A stretch of 64,000 nucleotides of DNA from Thermobifida halotolerans (lineage in GTDB: Bacteria > Actinomycetota > Actinomycetes > Streptosporangiales > Streptosporangiaceae), in NCBI RefSeq assembly GCF_003574835.2, contig NZ_CP063196.1, positions 3,348,001 through 3,412,000 of the forward strand. Reading direction: 5' to 3'. Shown one piece after another: positions 54,330 to 64,000 of this stretch (within the stretch, counting starts at the first letter, position 1; every line of letters begins with the position of its first letter). The notes beneath the pieces are model-generated. The model saw only the letters and a list, made by a program, of their open reading frames with translations. It searched no databases and was not told the origin of the DNA. Both the position numbers and the translations under genes were made by a program.

Positions 54330-55511
54330 TCACAGCAGCGCGGTCCGCGCCGGCGGCTGCCAGTCCAGGATCGAGCCCAGGTAGCGCGACACCGACCTGC
54401 GGGGGGCCAGCAGGCTCATGGTCCTGACGCCGATGTCACGCATCCGGCTCATCGTCGGCGACTCCGCCTGCACGAGTTCGGCGAGCTGCGCGATCCGCTG
54501 TACGACATGGCTGGTCCGGGCCAGCCGGGCGTCGGTGTAGGAGGCCAGCGCGGTCGGCAGGTAGGCGGCGGAACTGCTGGCGCGGTGGGCCAGCACCGCG
54601 GCGTCCTCCATCGCCTGGCAGACGCCCTGGTCCAGGTTGGGGGGCATGGCGTGCGCGGCGTCGCCCACCAGCGCGATCCGTCCCCGGTGGTAGGCGGGCA
54701 GCGGGGTGTCGAGGAGCCAGGCGTCGGCGCGCACCAGCGCCCGCGGCGCCACCGAGCGCAGCAGCGAGGGGACGGGATCGTGCCACTCGCCCATGAGGCG
54801 CAGCAGCTCGGCCCGCTCGTCCGCGCCGCGCCGCCCGGCCGGGGCGTTGGCGGTGGCGTAGCAGTACACCCTGCCGCCCGGCAGCGGCAGTACCCCGAAC
54901 GCCGCGCCGCGTCCCCACGTCTCCCCGTGGGAGAACGGCCGGTCGGGGGCGGGGGCGACGAAGCGCCAGGTGGTGAACCCCGCGTAGACGGGACCGGGGT
55001 GGTCGGGGAAGAGCGCGTCGCGGACCGCGGACCGCAGGCCGTCCGCGGCGACCACGAGGTCGGCGGCGAGCTCCCCCGCGTTCGTGCGGACCCTGGCGAG
55101 TCCGTGGATGTCGCCCGCCTCCACATCGGTGACGGTGACACCGGTGTGGACCGTGGTGGCGGGCAGCCTGCCGAGCAGCGCCTCGACCAGCGCCGCGCGG
55201 GAGACCACCATCCCCTCCGCGCCGAACCGCCTGCGCAGGTCGGCCTCGTCGAAGCGGAGGAGCCTGCGGCCGTCGACGCGGCGCAGCTCGGTCCGGCCCT
55301 GCGGCACGGCCCTCGCGCGCAGGAGGTCGCCCAGACCGACCGAGTCGAGTGCGCGCAGTCCGTTGGGGGCGATCGCCAGGCCCACGTCGACCGCGGCGAA
55401 CGACGGCGCCCGCTCGCAGACGGTCACGGTCCACCCCCTGTCGTGCAGAGCCGCGGCAGAGGTGAGCCCGCCGACGCCGCCACCGATGATGACCGCGTGA
55501 GGCTGCGCCAT
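54330..55511 (-). CDS. FAD-dependent monooxygenase (group A, salicylate hydroxylase-like)
   Basis: 393 residues. N-terminal FAD-binding GGGVGGLTSAAAL, the middle VVAADGLRSAVRDALF (DG motif), and GDAAHAMPPNLDQGVCQAMED (GD motif), cited here by its ends, GDAAHAMPPN and GVCQAMED. Uses NAD(P)H and O2 to hydroxylate an aromatic or similar substrate. It is convergent with the LysR gene (9 bases between the stops). The substrate is unknown. Confidence 0.9.
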   Translation of the reverse strand: MAQPHAVIIGGGVGGLTSAAALHDRGWTVTVCERAPSFAAVDVGLAIAPNGLRALDSVGLGDLLRARAVPQGRTELRRVDGRRLLRFDEADLRRRFGAEGMVVSRAALVEALLGRLPATTVHTGVTVTDVEAGDIHGLARVRTNAGELAADLVVAADGLRSAVRDALFPDHPGPVYAGFTTWRFVAPAPDRPFSHGETWGRGAAFGVLPLPGGRVYCYATANAPAGRRGADERAELLRLMGEWHDPVPSLLRSVAPRALVRADAWLLDTPLPAYHRGRIALVGDAAHAMPPNLDQGVCQAMEDAAVLAHRASSSAAYLPTALASYTDARLARTSHVVQRIAQLAELVQAESPTMSRMRDIGVRTMSLLAPRRSVSRYLGSILDWQPPARTALL

Positions 55512-55840
55512 GGGATGTCCTTAATACTCGGCCACGTCGAAGTGGTGTCCCGCAGGCTGGTGGCGGGAAGGGAGTGTCGACCCACCAGGCTACGGCCGCG
55601 GCCGTGAGAAAGCCATGCGCCGTGGGGGATTTGGTGTTCTTCCGTTTTGTCCGTCCCGTCCGTCCGGAATGCGGTCGCAGGACCGGTGTCGGACGTGGGG
55701 GCGCGGGTGGGTCGGCGCCGGGGCGCCTCCCCACTCCAGCGCCGACCCACCCCCTCGGGCGGAGGTCTCCCGCAACGCTTCCCCCCACCCCGGGGATCGA
55801 GGTTCCACGACCCCTGGAGTGGGGGCGTCTCAGGCTCCCG
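55512..55840. other. Intergenic region holding the fullest repeat copy
   Basis: No supported gene in about 330 bases between the minus-strand typA and monooxygenase genes. It contains repeat copy 3. An 11-bp inverted repeat CCCCACTCCAG/CTGGAGTGGGG (one arm inside the repeat, the other at about 55815) could fold and end the typA transcript. Confidence 0.5.
55695..55800 (+). repeat. Dispersed intergenic repeat, copy 3 (reference copy)
   Basis: Contains the 54-base core shared with 31428-31481 (minus strand) and the longer homology with 21434-21540. The core itself is partly palindromic (GGGTCGGCGC ... GCGCCGACCC), giving an imperfect hairpin of about 50 bases. Confidence 0.7.
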
Positions 55841-57730
<1,890 letters not shown>

Positions 57731-57854
57731 GCGAAAGTCTCGATCTTTTCTGTTGGGGAAACACCGCGACTTCCGCGGCCATCCACCATTTTATGCGGCG
57801 ATCGCCCCCGGACGGGAAAACGCACAGGTCAAGTGATGTGTACCGGGTCTCTTC

Positions 57855-58298
57855 TCATCTGTTGCCGAGCGGGCCGGCAACACCGTCCGGTTTCAGGGCG
57901 ATCCGGACGTCGTCGAGGAACGGCAGGTCGGCGGGGAGCCAGTCGACCTCGGTGAGGGTGTCGGCGGTGAGCCAGCGCAGCGCCATGTGCTCCAGCGGCC
58001 GGGGCTCGCCGTCGTGCAGTTCGGCGGTCCACAGCCGCAGCACGGCCCGCGGGGCGCCGGGGCGCGCGGGGAAGTCGACCTCGCGGTCGAAGCGCCCCAG
58101 GGGTCGGACGTCGACGCCGAGTTCCTCCCGGCACTCGCGGACCAGGGCGATCTCCTCGGTCTCACCGGGATCGACCTTGCCTCCGGGAAACTCCCAGCGC
58201 CCGCGCATGTGTGCGGGCTCGGCCCGCTGGGCGGCCAGGACCGCGCCGCCCCGAATGATCGCGGCGCCGACGACGATCAGGGTCTCCGAGTCTGTCAT
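57855..58298 (-). CDS. Nudix hydrolase (MutT-like)
   Basis: 147 residues. The full Nudix box GGKVDPGETEEIALVRECRE-ELGV has all the conserved Gly and Glu residues (GX5EX7REUXEEXGU). The length and RWEFPGGK motif point to an (8-oxo-)dNTP-diphosphatase-type MutT, but the substrate is not certain. No good ribosome site before the ATG. It ends 125 bases before the typA start. Confidence 0.88.
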   Translation of the reverse strand: MTDSETLIVVGAAIIRGGAVLAAQRAEPAHMRGRWEFPGGKVDPGETEEIALVRECREELGVDVRPLGRFDREVDFPARPGAPRAVLRLWTAELHDGEPRPLEHMALRWLTADTLTEVDWLPADLPFLDDVRIALKPDGVAGPLGNR

Positions 58299-58344
58299 GG
58301 GGGGACACTACCGCCCGTGGGGGACAGCCGGTCCGCCCGCGGGT

Positions 58345-58641
58345 TCAGGCCGCGCTGCGCAGTCCCCGGCCGCCCCGGACAGCGTCGCAGATCCGGCGGG
58401 ACGCGCCCTCGGGGTCCCCTGCCGGGTGGGTCAGCCTGGCTCCCCGCTCGTCCGTCCAGCGGAAGAGTCCGTTCACGCACCAGACGGTCAGTCCCCTGCG
58501 GATCGACAGCACCGCGACGCCGCGGTGGCTGGCCCGGTAGAGGCGGTTCAGCCCGGCTGCCGAGAGGTGGTCGTGCAGCGCGGCGACCGCCTGCGCCGGG
58601 GTGGTCGGGGCATGGGGGGTGATCCAGGAGAGTGTGCCCAC
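58345..58641 (-). CDS. Small hypothetical protein (98 residues)
   Basis: A conserved-looking frame with GTG start and GGAAAGG nine bases upstream. The sequence has a compact, mixed composition (LYRASHRGVAVLSIRRGLTV, VNGLFRWTDERG), with no membrane segment. I do not recognise a family. Confidence 0.6.
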   Translation of the reverse strand: MGTLSWITPHAPTTPAQAVAALHDHLSAAGLNRLYRASHRGVAVLSIRRGLTVWCVNGLFRWTDERGARLTHPAGDPEGASRRICDAVRGGRGLRSAA

Positions 58642-58776
58642 GTACGGATGCCTTTCCGGGTTGAGTCACAGAACGGTCACGACTCGCGTGCCGGACTGGT
58701 GATACCCCCGTGGTCCACTGCGGCAAACATCCCGGATTCTGGTGGTTTTTCCGAAAGGGCGCGCCCGCCCGTACCC

Positions 58777-59295
58777 TCAGACGGCCACCGCGAGGGCCTG
58801 GCGCAGAGCGGGGGCGGCGACCTCGGCCCACGCGTCGATGACGCTCAGCGGCTGGGCGAGTTCGGCGCCGGACAGCAGCAGTCCCGGCTCGGCCACCCAC
58901 GCGCCCAGGTCCGACAGCAGCACCCGCAGGTCGCCCTCGATGTTGTGCCCGTTGCGCAGGTCGTCCACCACCGCGAACGGCAGCGCGATGACGTGGGAGA
59001 GCCCCAGCTCCGGAAGGCGGTCCAGGAAGACCTTGAGCAGTCCGGTGTAGCTGCCGTGCACCTGCGGGGTGGCCACGATCAGCACGTCGCTGCCGGCGAT
59101 CGCGGCGAGCGCGTCCGCGACGCCGTCCTCGACCGTGTCGGCGAGCAGTGCCGGCCCCAGTTCGGCGAGGTCGATGACGTCGATGTGCGCGGTGACAGCG
59201 GTGTGCGCGGCGATGGCGTCGGCGGTGTGGACGGCCGCGGCGCGCAGGGCGGAACGGGTCCGGGGGGCGGCGACGAGCACGGTGAAGCGGGTCAT
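58777..59295 (-). CDS. NADPH-dependent FMN reductase-like flavoprotein
   Basis: 172 residues of the flavodoxin-like NAD(P)H:FMN reductase family (SsuE/MsuE type): LVAAPRTRSALR near the N-terminus, VLIVATPQVHGSYTGLLKVF for flavin binding, then LPFAVVDDLRNG. It would supply reduced FMN to a monooxygenase, often for sulfonate sulfur release. The ATG has GGAG six bases upstream. A leader peptide and hairpin lie about 180-290 bases upstream on the same strand, hinting at control by sulfur supply. Confidence 0.85.
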   Translation of the reverse strand: MTRFTVLVAAPRTRSALRAAAVHTADAIAAHTAVTAHIDVIDLAELGPALLADTVEDGVADALAAIAGSDVLIVATPQVHGSYTGLLKVFLDRLPELGLSHVIALPFAVVDDLRNGHNIEGDLRVLLSDLGAWVAEPGLLLSGAELAQPLSVIDAWAEVAAPALRQALAVAV

Positions 59296-59476
59296 GGTGA
59301 TCTCCAGGTGGATGCGGCCGCGGGGCCGCGGGGGACGTAGCGCGAAGGAATCGTCGGAAAAACAGCAGCGGAAGGCGGTTCTCCCAGACACGGCGGGACA
59401 CGCACGTTCCTGATCACCGGGGATCGACGTGGGCGTGGGCCGGGGGCTCTGGCGCGCGCAGGGAAACCGCGACGAC

Positions 59477-59497
59477 GGCGGGGGCGACGGCCCCGCC
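59477..59497 (-). terminator. Attenuator-like hairpin after the leader peptide
   Basis: GGCGGGG ... CCCCGCC with a 7-base loop, starting 8 bases past the leader peptide stop on the minus strand. Position fits an attenuator that responds to translation of the leader. No clear U tract follows. Confidence 0.5.
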
Positions 59498-59504
59498 ACT
59501 GGCG

Positions 59505-59582
59505 CTAACTACGACAGAGCGCGCTCGCCTGCTGTCGCAGATCGACGTGCAGGCGCTGGACGAGCAGCTCACCGGCGGACAT
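59505..59582 (-). CDS. Short leader peptide (25 residues) with SALC motif
   Basis: Encodes MSAGELLVQRLHVDLRQQ-ASALCRS. The R-x-HVDL-x-x-x-x-SALC pattern matches the short leader peptides found upstream of sulfur and cysteine-related operons in Streptomyces and relatives. A cysteine codon near the end would stall ribosomes when cysteine is scarce. An ATG three codons earlier (MVYMSAG) is also possible. It lies 209 bases before the FMN reductase start. Confidence 0.8.
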   Translation of the reverse strand: MSAGELLVQRLHVDLRQQASALCRS

Positions 59583-59681
59583 GTACACCATGATGAGTGG
59601 ACACGGGGATCGCGTCAATGCGTGATCGACGGTTTTGTCAGGGTTATCAGGTGACGAAGGACACAGGAGATTCCCCGTCTG

Positions 59682-60815
59682 ATGAGCACATTGACAAACG
59701 CGCAGATGGTGACCGCTGACGGGATTCTCGACGGCTGGCTGCGCGTCGAGGACGGGCGGATCGCCGAGATCGGTTCGGGTCCCGCGCCGCACGGCGCGGC
59801 GGAGACCGTCGACCTGGGCGGCCGCCTGCTCGCCCCCGGCTACGTCGACATCCACGTCCACGGCGGCGCCGGAGCGTCCTTCGGTGACGGCGACCCCGAA
59901 CGGGCGCTGGCCGTCGTCGAGTCCCACCGGAGGCACGGCGTGACGACCCTGGTGGGCAGCCTGGTGACCGCCGCCCCCGAGGAGACGCTGCGCCAGGTGG
60001 CGGCACTGGCCGAACTGTGCGAATCCGGTGATCTGGCCGGAATCCACCTGGAGGGCCCGTACCTGGCTCCCGGCAGGTGCGGGGCGCACGACCCGGCGCT
60101 CCTGCGCCGCCCGGACCCGGCCGAGTTCCGGCGGATCCTCGCGGCCGGCCGGGGACACGTCGCGATGATCACGCTCGCGCCCGAACTCCCGGGCGCGCTC
60201 GACCTGGTCCGCGCGGCCGTGGCCGAAGGCGTGGTCGCGGCCGTGGGCCACACCGACGCCGACTACGACCGGACCCGCGCCGCCTTCGACGCCGGAGCCA
60301 CCGTGGCCACGCACCTGTTCAACCAGATGCGCCCGGTCCACCACCGGGACCCCGGGCCGGTGGTGGCGGCGCTCACCGACGACCGGGTGGTGGTGGAGTT
60401 GGTCAACGACGGCGTGCACGTCCACCCGGGGGCCGCCCGGATGGCCTGGAACGCCGCCGGAGCCTCCCGGGTGGCCCTCGTCACCGACGCCATGTCGGCG
60501 ACCGGGCTCGGGGACGGCGAGTACACCCTGGGCCGCCTGCGGGTCCGCGTCGTGGGCGGCACGGCCCGCCTGGCCACCACCGGAGCGATCGCCGGCAGCA
60601 CCATCACGCTCACCGACGCGGTCCGCCGGGCGGTCCGCGAACTGCGGGTCCCTCCGGTCGAGGCGGTCCGCGCGGCCGGCGCGGTCCCCGCCGCCGCACT
60701 CCGCCTCACCGACGTGGGCGTTCTCGCGCCGGGGTGCCGCGCCGACCTCCTGGTGCTGGAGGAGGACCTGTCCGTCCGGACCGTCTACCACCGCGGGCGC
60801 CCCCTTCCTCCGTGA
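59682..60815 (+). CDS. nagA: N-acetylglucosamine-6-phosphate deacetylase
   Basis: 377 residues of the amidohydrolase fold: metal-binding DIHVHGG near residue 57, the catalytic HLEGPYLAPGRCGAH, the metal His in AVGHTDADY, and VTDAMSATG with the catalytic Asp. Hydrolyses GlcNAc-6-P to GlcN-6-P in chitin and cell-wall sugar use. No other nag gene is adjacent. The ATG is 14 bases from GGAG, longer than usual. Confidence 0.92.
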   Translation: MSTLTNAQMVTADGILDGWLRVEDGRIAEIGSGPAPHGAAETVDLGGRLLAPGYVDIHVHGGAGASFGDGDPERALAVVESHRRHGVTTLVGSLVTAAPEETLRQVAALAELCESGDLAGIHLEGPYLAPGRCGAHDPALLRRPDPAEFRRILAAGRGHVAMITLAPELPGALDLVRAAVAEGVVAAVGHTDADYDRTRAAFDAGATVATHLFNQMRPVHHRDPGPVVAALTDDRVVVELVNDGVHVHPGAARMAWNAAGASRVALVTDAMSATGLGDGEYTLGRLRVRVVGGTARLATTGAIAGSTITLTDAVRRAVRELRVPPVEAVRAAGAVPAAALRLTDVGVLAPGCRADLLVLEEDLSVRTVYHRGRPLPP

Positions 60816-60943
60816 GACGGCACCGCACGACCCCCGTCGGTTACCCAACGGCGTGTCGCGATTACTTTCCGCGACATCACGGGCGTCAGAGGCAACAATG
60901 CGGAGAGGAATCAGTCCGGTCCGCCCGTGAGGACAGAAACACG

Positions 60944-61261
60944 ATGGTCTACACCCGACGCAGCGCCCGTACCGTAGTCCCCGCGATGGTGCTCGCCCGT
61001 TCCAGCCAGCGACGGCACCTCGCCCGCCTGGCCGAGGCACTCGCCCCGCACGGGATCTGGGCGCGGGTGTTCGAGGACGGCCGCCCCTTCCTGCGGGTGA
61101 GCAATCCCGAGTCCGAGTTCGCCGTCGAGGACGTCACCTGTGAGCGGCGCGAGAACGGCCACGTCTTCGTGACGTCGTTCGGCATGTACCTGGGCGACTG
61201 CGACGATCTCGACCGAAGCGTCGAACGGACCGCCCGCCTGCTCGGCGTGACCCCGGTCTGA
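60944..61261 (+). CDS. Small hypothetical protein (105 residues)
   Basis: A frame with ATG and a GAGGA site about eleven bases upstream, following nagA by 128 bases. Sequence: an Arg-rich N-terminus (VYTRRSARTVVPAMVLARSS), then FEDGRPFLRVSNPESEFAVE and FVTSFGMYLGDC. It looks like a conserved actinobacterial protein, but I do not recognise a family. Confidence 0.6.
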   Translation: MVYTRRSARTVVPAMVLARSSQRRHLARLAEALAPHGIWARVFEDGRPFLRVSNPESEFAVEDVTCERRENGHVFVTSFGMYLGDCDDLDRSVERTARLLGVTPV

Positions 61262-61280
61262 CCGGCGGAGCCGGGTCAGG

Positions 61281-61577
61281 TCACTGTTCGCGCAGTTCGG
61301 CCTCGACAGCCTCGACCTTGCGGGTCAGGCCGTCGGTGACACCCTCGCGGATGTCGGCCTTGAGCACCAGGCTGATCCGCGACGCGCCCTCGCCAGCGGC
61401 TTCGACCGCGCGCCTGACCACGTCCATGACCTCCTCCCAGTCACCCTCGACGCTGGTGAACATCGCGTCGGTGCGGTTGGGCAGTCCGCTGTCGCGGACC
61501 ACCTTCACGGCACGGGCGACAGCGGGCGCCACCGAATCACCGACACCTATCGGAGTCACAGAGAACGCGACGATCAT
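61281..61577 (-). CDS. Thiamine-binding protein, MTH1187/YkoF family
   Basis: 98 residues of the ferredoxin-like MTH1187/DUF77 fold: [20 protein letters not shown], then [21 protein letters not shown]. Members bind thiamine or its precursors. It is a single-domain form. The start GGAG lies close to the ATG. Confidence 0.85.
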   Translation of the reverse strand: MIVAFSVTPIGVGDSVAPAVARAVKVVRDSGLPNRTDAMFTSVEGDWEEVMDVVRRAVEAAGEGASRISLVLKADIREGVTDGLTRKVEAVEAELREQ

Positions 61578-61745
61578 GTCTCCAGTCTAGGGTCCGACGC
61601 CGGGAGATCGGGGGCGGACGGGCCGCCGAGTCGCCCCGGGACTTCCCGGGGCCGGTCGGGGGAGAACTGTCCGGGGGCGGGCCCCGGCACCTGGAAGAAC
61701 GACGCGACGGCCGGTGCGGAACGCACCGACCGTCGCGGTCGAGAG

Positions 61746-62112
61746 TGGAGGTGGCGGGAATCGAACCCGCGTCCTTCAGTGCTGCAGCAGGGCTTCTCCG
61801 GGCGCAGTCTGCTCAGCGTTCTACTCGGCCCCGGCGCTCACGCAGACAAGTCGCCGACAGGCCCAGCCACATGAATGTCCCGATCAGACCCTGTGGCCTG
61901 ATCTGACCGGTGAGTCTCCTCAACGATGCCGGACACTGGGGCGGAGACTCCCCCAGGCCGACAGAGTCGCTATCGCTTAGGCAGCGAGAGCGAGCTCAGT
62001 GCGCTTGGAATTGGCACTTATTGTTTTGCGGTCGCGGTTTAACGAGGTTGCGTCCGCCATCCTCGGCCCGCTTCCCCTACAACAACCACCGAAGTCGAAA
62101 CCGATCACCCCC
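61746..62112 (-). ncRNA. ssrA: Transfer-messenger RNA (tmRNA)
   Basis: Rescues stalled ribosomes and tags their products for degradation. The ends form a tRNA-like acceptor: 5' GGGGGTG pairs with CACCTCC at the 3' end, next to a GGTTCGATTCC T arm. The tag frame reads (A)NSKRTELALAA followed by TAA, preceded by the usual resume region. CCA is not encoded. smpB is not adjacent in the window. Confidence 0.97.
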
Positions 62113-62455
62113 TGTGCAGTTGTCAACGGGCCCGTGAGCCCGCGAGTGGGACCAGCGTGATGATCCCCGCTGTTTCCCAGGCTACTGGTTCAACAGTCCG
62201 GGAGCCAACATGATTCCCGCCGTCCGGGATCTCCCGGCCGGATTCCTCCGGCCCGAAAAAGCCCCCGCGGGCGCGGACGAGATCCATCAACGCTGCCCGC
62301 GAGGGCGGCCGGCAGGGTCGGGCCGGCCTCGGACGACAGGGCCTCCCCCGAGACGAGGTCCTGTCTCGGACTGCAATCCGCGACCCCCCATCACGGACCA
62401 GTCACTGTAGAAGACGCAGGTGGGGGCGGGTAAGGTTGCTCGTCCGGGAGAAAAT
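62113..62455. other. Intergenic region between ssrA and the PBP-like gene
   Basis: No supported gene in about 340 bases. It should hold the ssrA promoter. A TTGACA hexamer at about 62120-62125 on the minus strand is too near the 5' end to be a -35 box, so I do not assign one. Two related motifs (GATGATCCCCGCTGT and ATGATTCCCGCCGT) lie about 50 bases apart. Confidence 0.4.
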
Positions 62456-62514
62456 CCCCGACGCCGGAGGGCCGCCCTCCGCGGCTCCGCGGGGACGGCC
62501 CTCCGGCGTCGGGG
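62456..62514 (-). terminator. Perfect 19-bp terminator of the PBP-like gene
   Basis: CCCCGACGCCGGAGGGCCG and its exact complement around a 21-base loop, six bases past the stop codon. On the minus strand the stem is followed by ATTTTC. Confidence 0.88.
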
Positions 62515-62520
62515 CGGCGG

Positions 62521-64000
62521 TCAGGCGTTCCCCTGGCTCCCCTCGGCGGGCTGGGTGTAGTCGGCGGGCAGCAACTGCACGAACGACAGTGCGGAGTTCA
62601 CCGCGAACTGGTAGGTGTGCGAGGGGTCGGTCTCCACGACCACCGCGAAGGCCACGTGCCCCTGGTAGCCGACGAACCACTGGACGGTCCTCTCCGAGCC
62701 ACCGATCTCCTGCCGGGCCACCCCGGTCTGGCCGTGCACCGGGTTGGTGTAGTTGATGTTGAGCGGGGCGGCGCTGCCCTCCTGTACCGAGGCGAGCATC
62801 ATGTCGCGCAGCGGCTCCAGCACCTCGGGGTCCACGGCGACGCTGGCGGCCTCGTCGTCCTGGTCCTCCTCCTGGCGGACCAGTCGGGGCGCGTGCCACT
62901 CACCGTCGGCCACCGCCCCGGCCACCAGGGCCATGCCCAGCGGGCTGACCGTGACCCCGTCGGCGCCCACGACCGCGGCGGCGATGGACGCCTCGTCCCC
63001 CGACGCGGTGAACTCACCGGGGAAGGCCGCGACCGGCAGTTGCCAGGGCTGGCCGATGCCGAACTTCTCCGCGGTCTCGGCCAGAGCGCCGACGCTCACC
63101 CTGCCCGCCAGTTCGGCGAACGCCGTGGTGCAACTGTAGGCGAAGTTCGTCCGCAGGTCCGGGGCCCCCAGCAGCATGCTGCCGTTGGGGTTGGTGAAGG
63201 TCCGGTCGCCGACCGTCGCCTCCTGCGCGCACGTGGCGGTGGTGTCGGCGGTGATGTCGCCCCCGCCCAGCATCGCCGCCGCCGAGACGATCGTGAACGC
63301 CTCACCCGGCCGGTACTGCTTGGTGAACGCGCCGTCGTTGGCGGTCCCGCGGGGCTGCTCGGCCGAGGCGAGGATCTCACCGGAGCGCGCGTCCACCGCC
63401 ACCAGGTAGGCGGTGCCGTTGATCGTGGCCAGGGACTGCTCCGCGACCTCCTGTACCGTGCTGTCGATGGTGGTGGTCAGCGAGCCGCTCTCGACCCCCG
63501 TCCAGGTCTCCAGGACCCCGGTCTCCTCGCCACCGGCGTCGAGCGTGACGATCCTGGTGGTGGCGGTACCCGCGAGCCGCTGCTGGAAGCTGCTCTGCAG
63601 TCCGCTCAACCCCACGGTGTCACCCGCCTGGTAGGGGCCCGAGACGCGGTTGGAGACCTTGTGCTCGGCGGTTCCGGCGACCTCGCCGACGACCGCGGCG
63701 GCCATGCCCGGGGTGAGCGGCATCCTGCGCTGCTCGGTCTGCGCCCCGGGGATCTCGGCGACCTCGTCCAGGAGCGCGTCGGAGACGTCCTCCGTGCGTT
63801 TGAGGACCAGCGGCTGGAACTCCTCGGGCGGCGCCGAGCGGACCCGGTTGAGCAGCGGCTCGGGGTCCTCCTCGAGCAGTTCGGCGAGGCTGCTGACTCC
63901 CTCGGTCATGTCCCGCATGTCGGCGGGGCGCACCCCGAACGCGGTGACCTCGGTCTCGCCGACCAGCGGGGCGCCGTCGCGGTCGTAGATCTGACCGCGG
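62521..64000 (-). CDS. Penicillin-binding-protein-like transpeptidase fold, catalytic residues lost (5' end beyond window)
   Basis: The visible part is the last 490 or so residues of a class B PBP-like protein. It begins in the dimer domain (RGQIYDRDGAPL) and continues into the transpeptidase fold (TTTIDSTVQEVAE, RPGEAFTIVSAAAML, TNFAYSCTTAFAELAG, VHGQTGVARQ). All three active-site motifs are altered: Ser and Lys of SxxK are Glu and Thr (codons at 63301 and 63292), the Asn of SxN is Thr (63127), and KTG is QTG (62728). It should not form a penicilloyl enzyme. A structural or regulatory role in the divisome is possible. Confidence 0.85.
   Translation of the reverse strand, partial: RGQIYDRDGAPLVGETEVTAFGVRPADMRDMTEGVSSLAELLEEDPEPLLNRVRSAPPEEFQPLVLKRTEDVSDALLDEVAEIPGAQTEQRRMPLTPGMAAAVVGEVAGTAEHKVSNRVSGPYQAGDTVGLSGLQSSFQQRLAGTATTRIVTLDAGGEETGVLETWTGVESGSLTTTIDSTVQEVAEQSLATINGTAYLVAVDARSGEILASAEQPRGTANDGAFTKQYRPGEAFTIVSAAAMLGGGDITADTTATCAQEATVGDRTFTNPNGSMLLGAPDLRTNFAYSCTTAFAELAGRVSVGALAETAEKFGIGQPWQLPVAAFPGEFTASGDEASIAAAVVGADGVTVSPLGMALVAGAVADGEWHAPRLVRQEEDQDDEAASVAVDPEVLEPLRDMMLASVQEGSAAPLNINYTNPVHGQTGVARQEIGGSERTVQWFVGYQGHVAFAVVVETDPSHTYQFAVNSALSFVQLLPADYTQPAEGSQGNA

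Overview
The window is high-GC actinobacterial DNA, and I read it as Thermobifida, most likely T. fusca. The strongest evidence is the carboxylesterase at 21669-23162. Its length (497 residues), its catalytic triad positions (Ser185, Glu319, His415) and its Ile69 and Val376 match what I remember of the T. fusca enzyme TfCa. The codon use, the gene order around atp/rho/thr/lys and the presence of a conservon also fit Streptosporangiales/Nocardiopsaceae.

Left third (1-21041, all minus strand): a core housekeeping block with the gene order known from Mycobacterium and Streptomyces. Read in the direction of transcription it is: a single-domain response regulator, nrtL (an ArgS-like protein without a catalytic core), lysA, hom, thrC, thrB, rho, rpmE, prfA, prmC, tsaC, wecA, two small AtpI/AtpZ-like membrane proteins, then atpB-E-F-H-A-G-D. 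atpD is cut by the left edge. The block makes lysine and threonine, terminates transcription and translation, and builds the F1Fo ATP synthase.

Middle (21164-40403): a tRNA-Arg(CCG) gene, the TfCa-type esterase with a TetR-like operator, a PP2C-like phosphatase, an APH(6)/HUR-type kinase, a CbiX-fold protein without its catalytic histidines, an APH-fold pseudokinase, an ANT-like nucleotidyltransferase, peptide deformylase, a secreted coiled-coil protein, EF-G2, an M48 protease, an M20 amidohydrolase with a 51-bp tandem repeat in its tail, a CDP-alcohol phosphatidyltransferase and the GuaB1-type GMP reductase.

Right third (40674-64000): a conservon (cvnA-B-C-D, sensor kinase to small GTPase) followed by an MpaB-family oxygenase, a SpoU methyltransferase, a large SF2 helicase with a predicted membrane segment, sdhCAB divergent from a LysR regulator, a flavin monooxygenase, typA, a Nudix hydrolase, an FMN reductase behind a short leader peptide and hairpin, nagA, the tmRNA gene ssrA, and a penicillin-binding-protein-like gene cut by the right edge.

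The most unusual items are a run of catalytically degenerate paralogues (pseudo-PBP, pseudokinase, CbiX-like protein, NrtL), the leader peptide with attenuator-like hairpin, the membrane-anchored helicase, the repeat-tailed amidohydrolase, and a dispersed GC-rich repeat of which three copies lie between genes.
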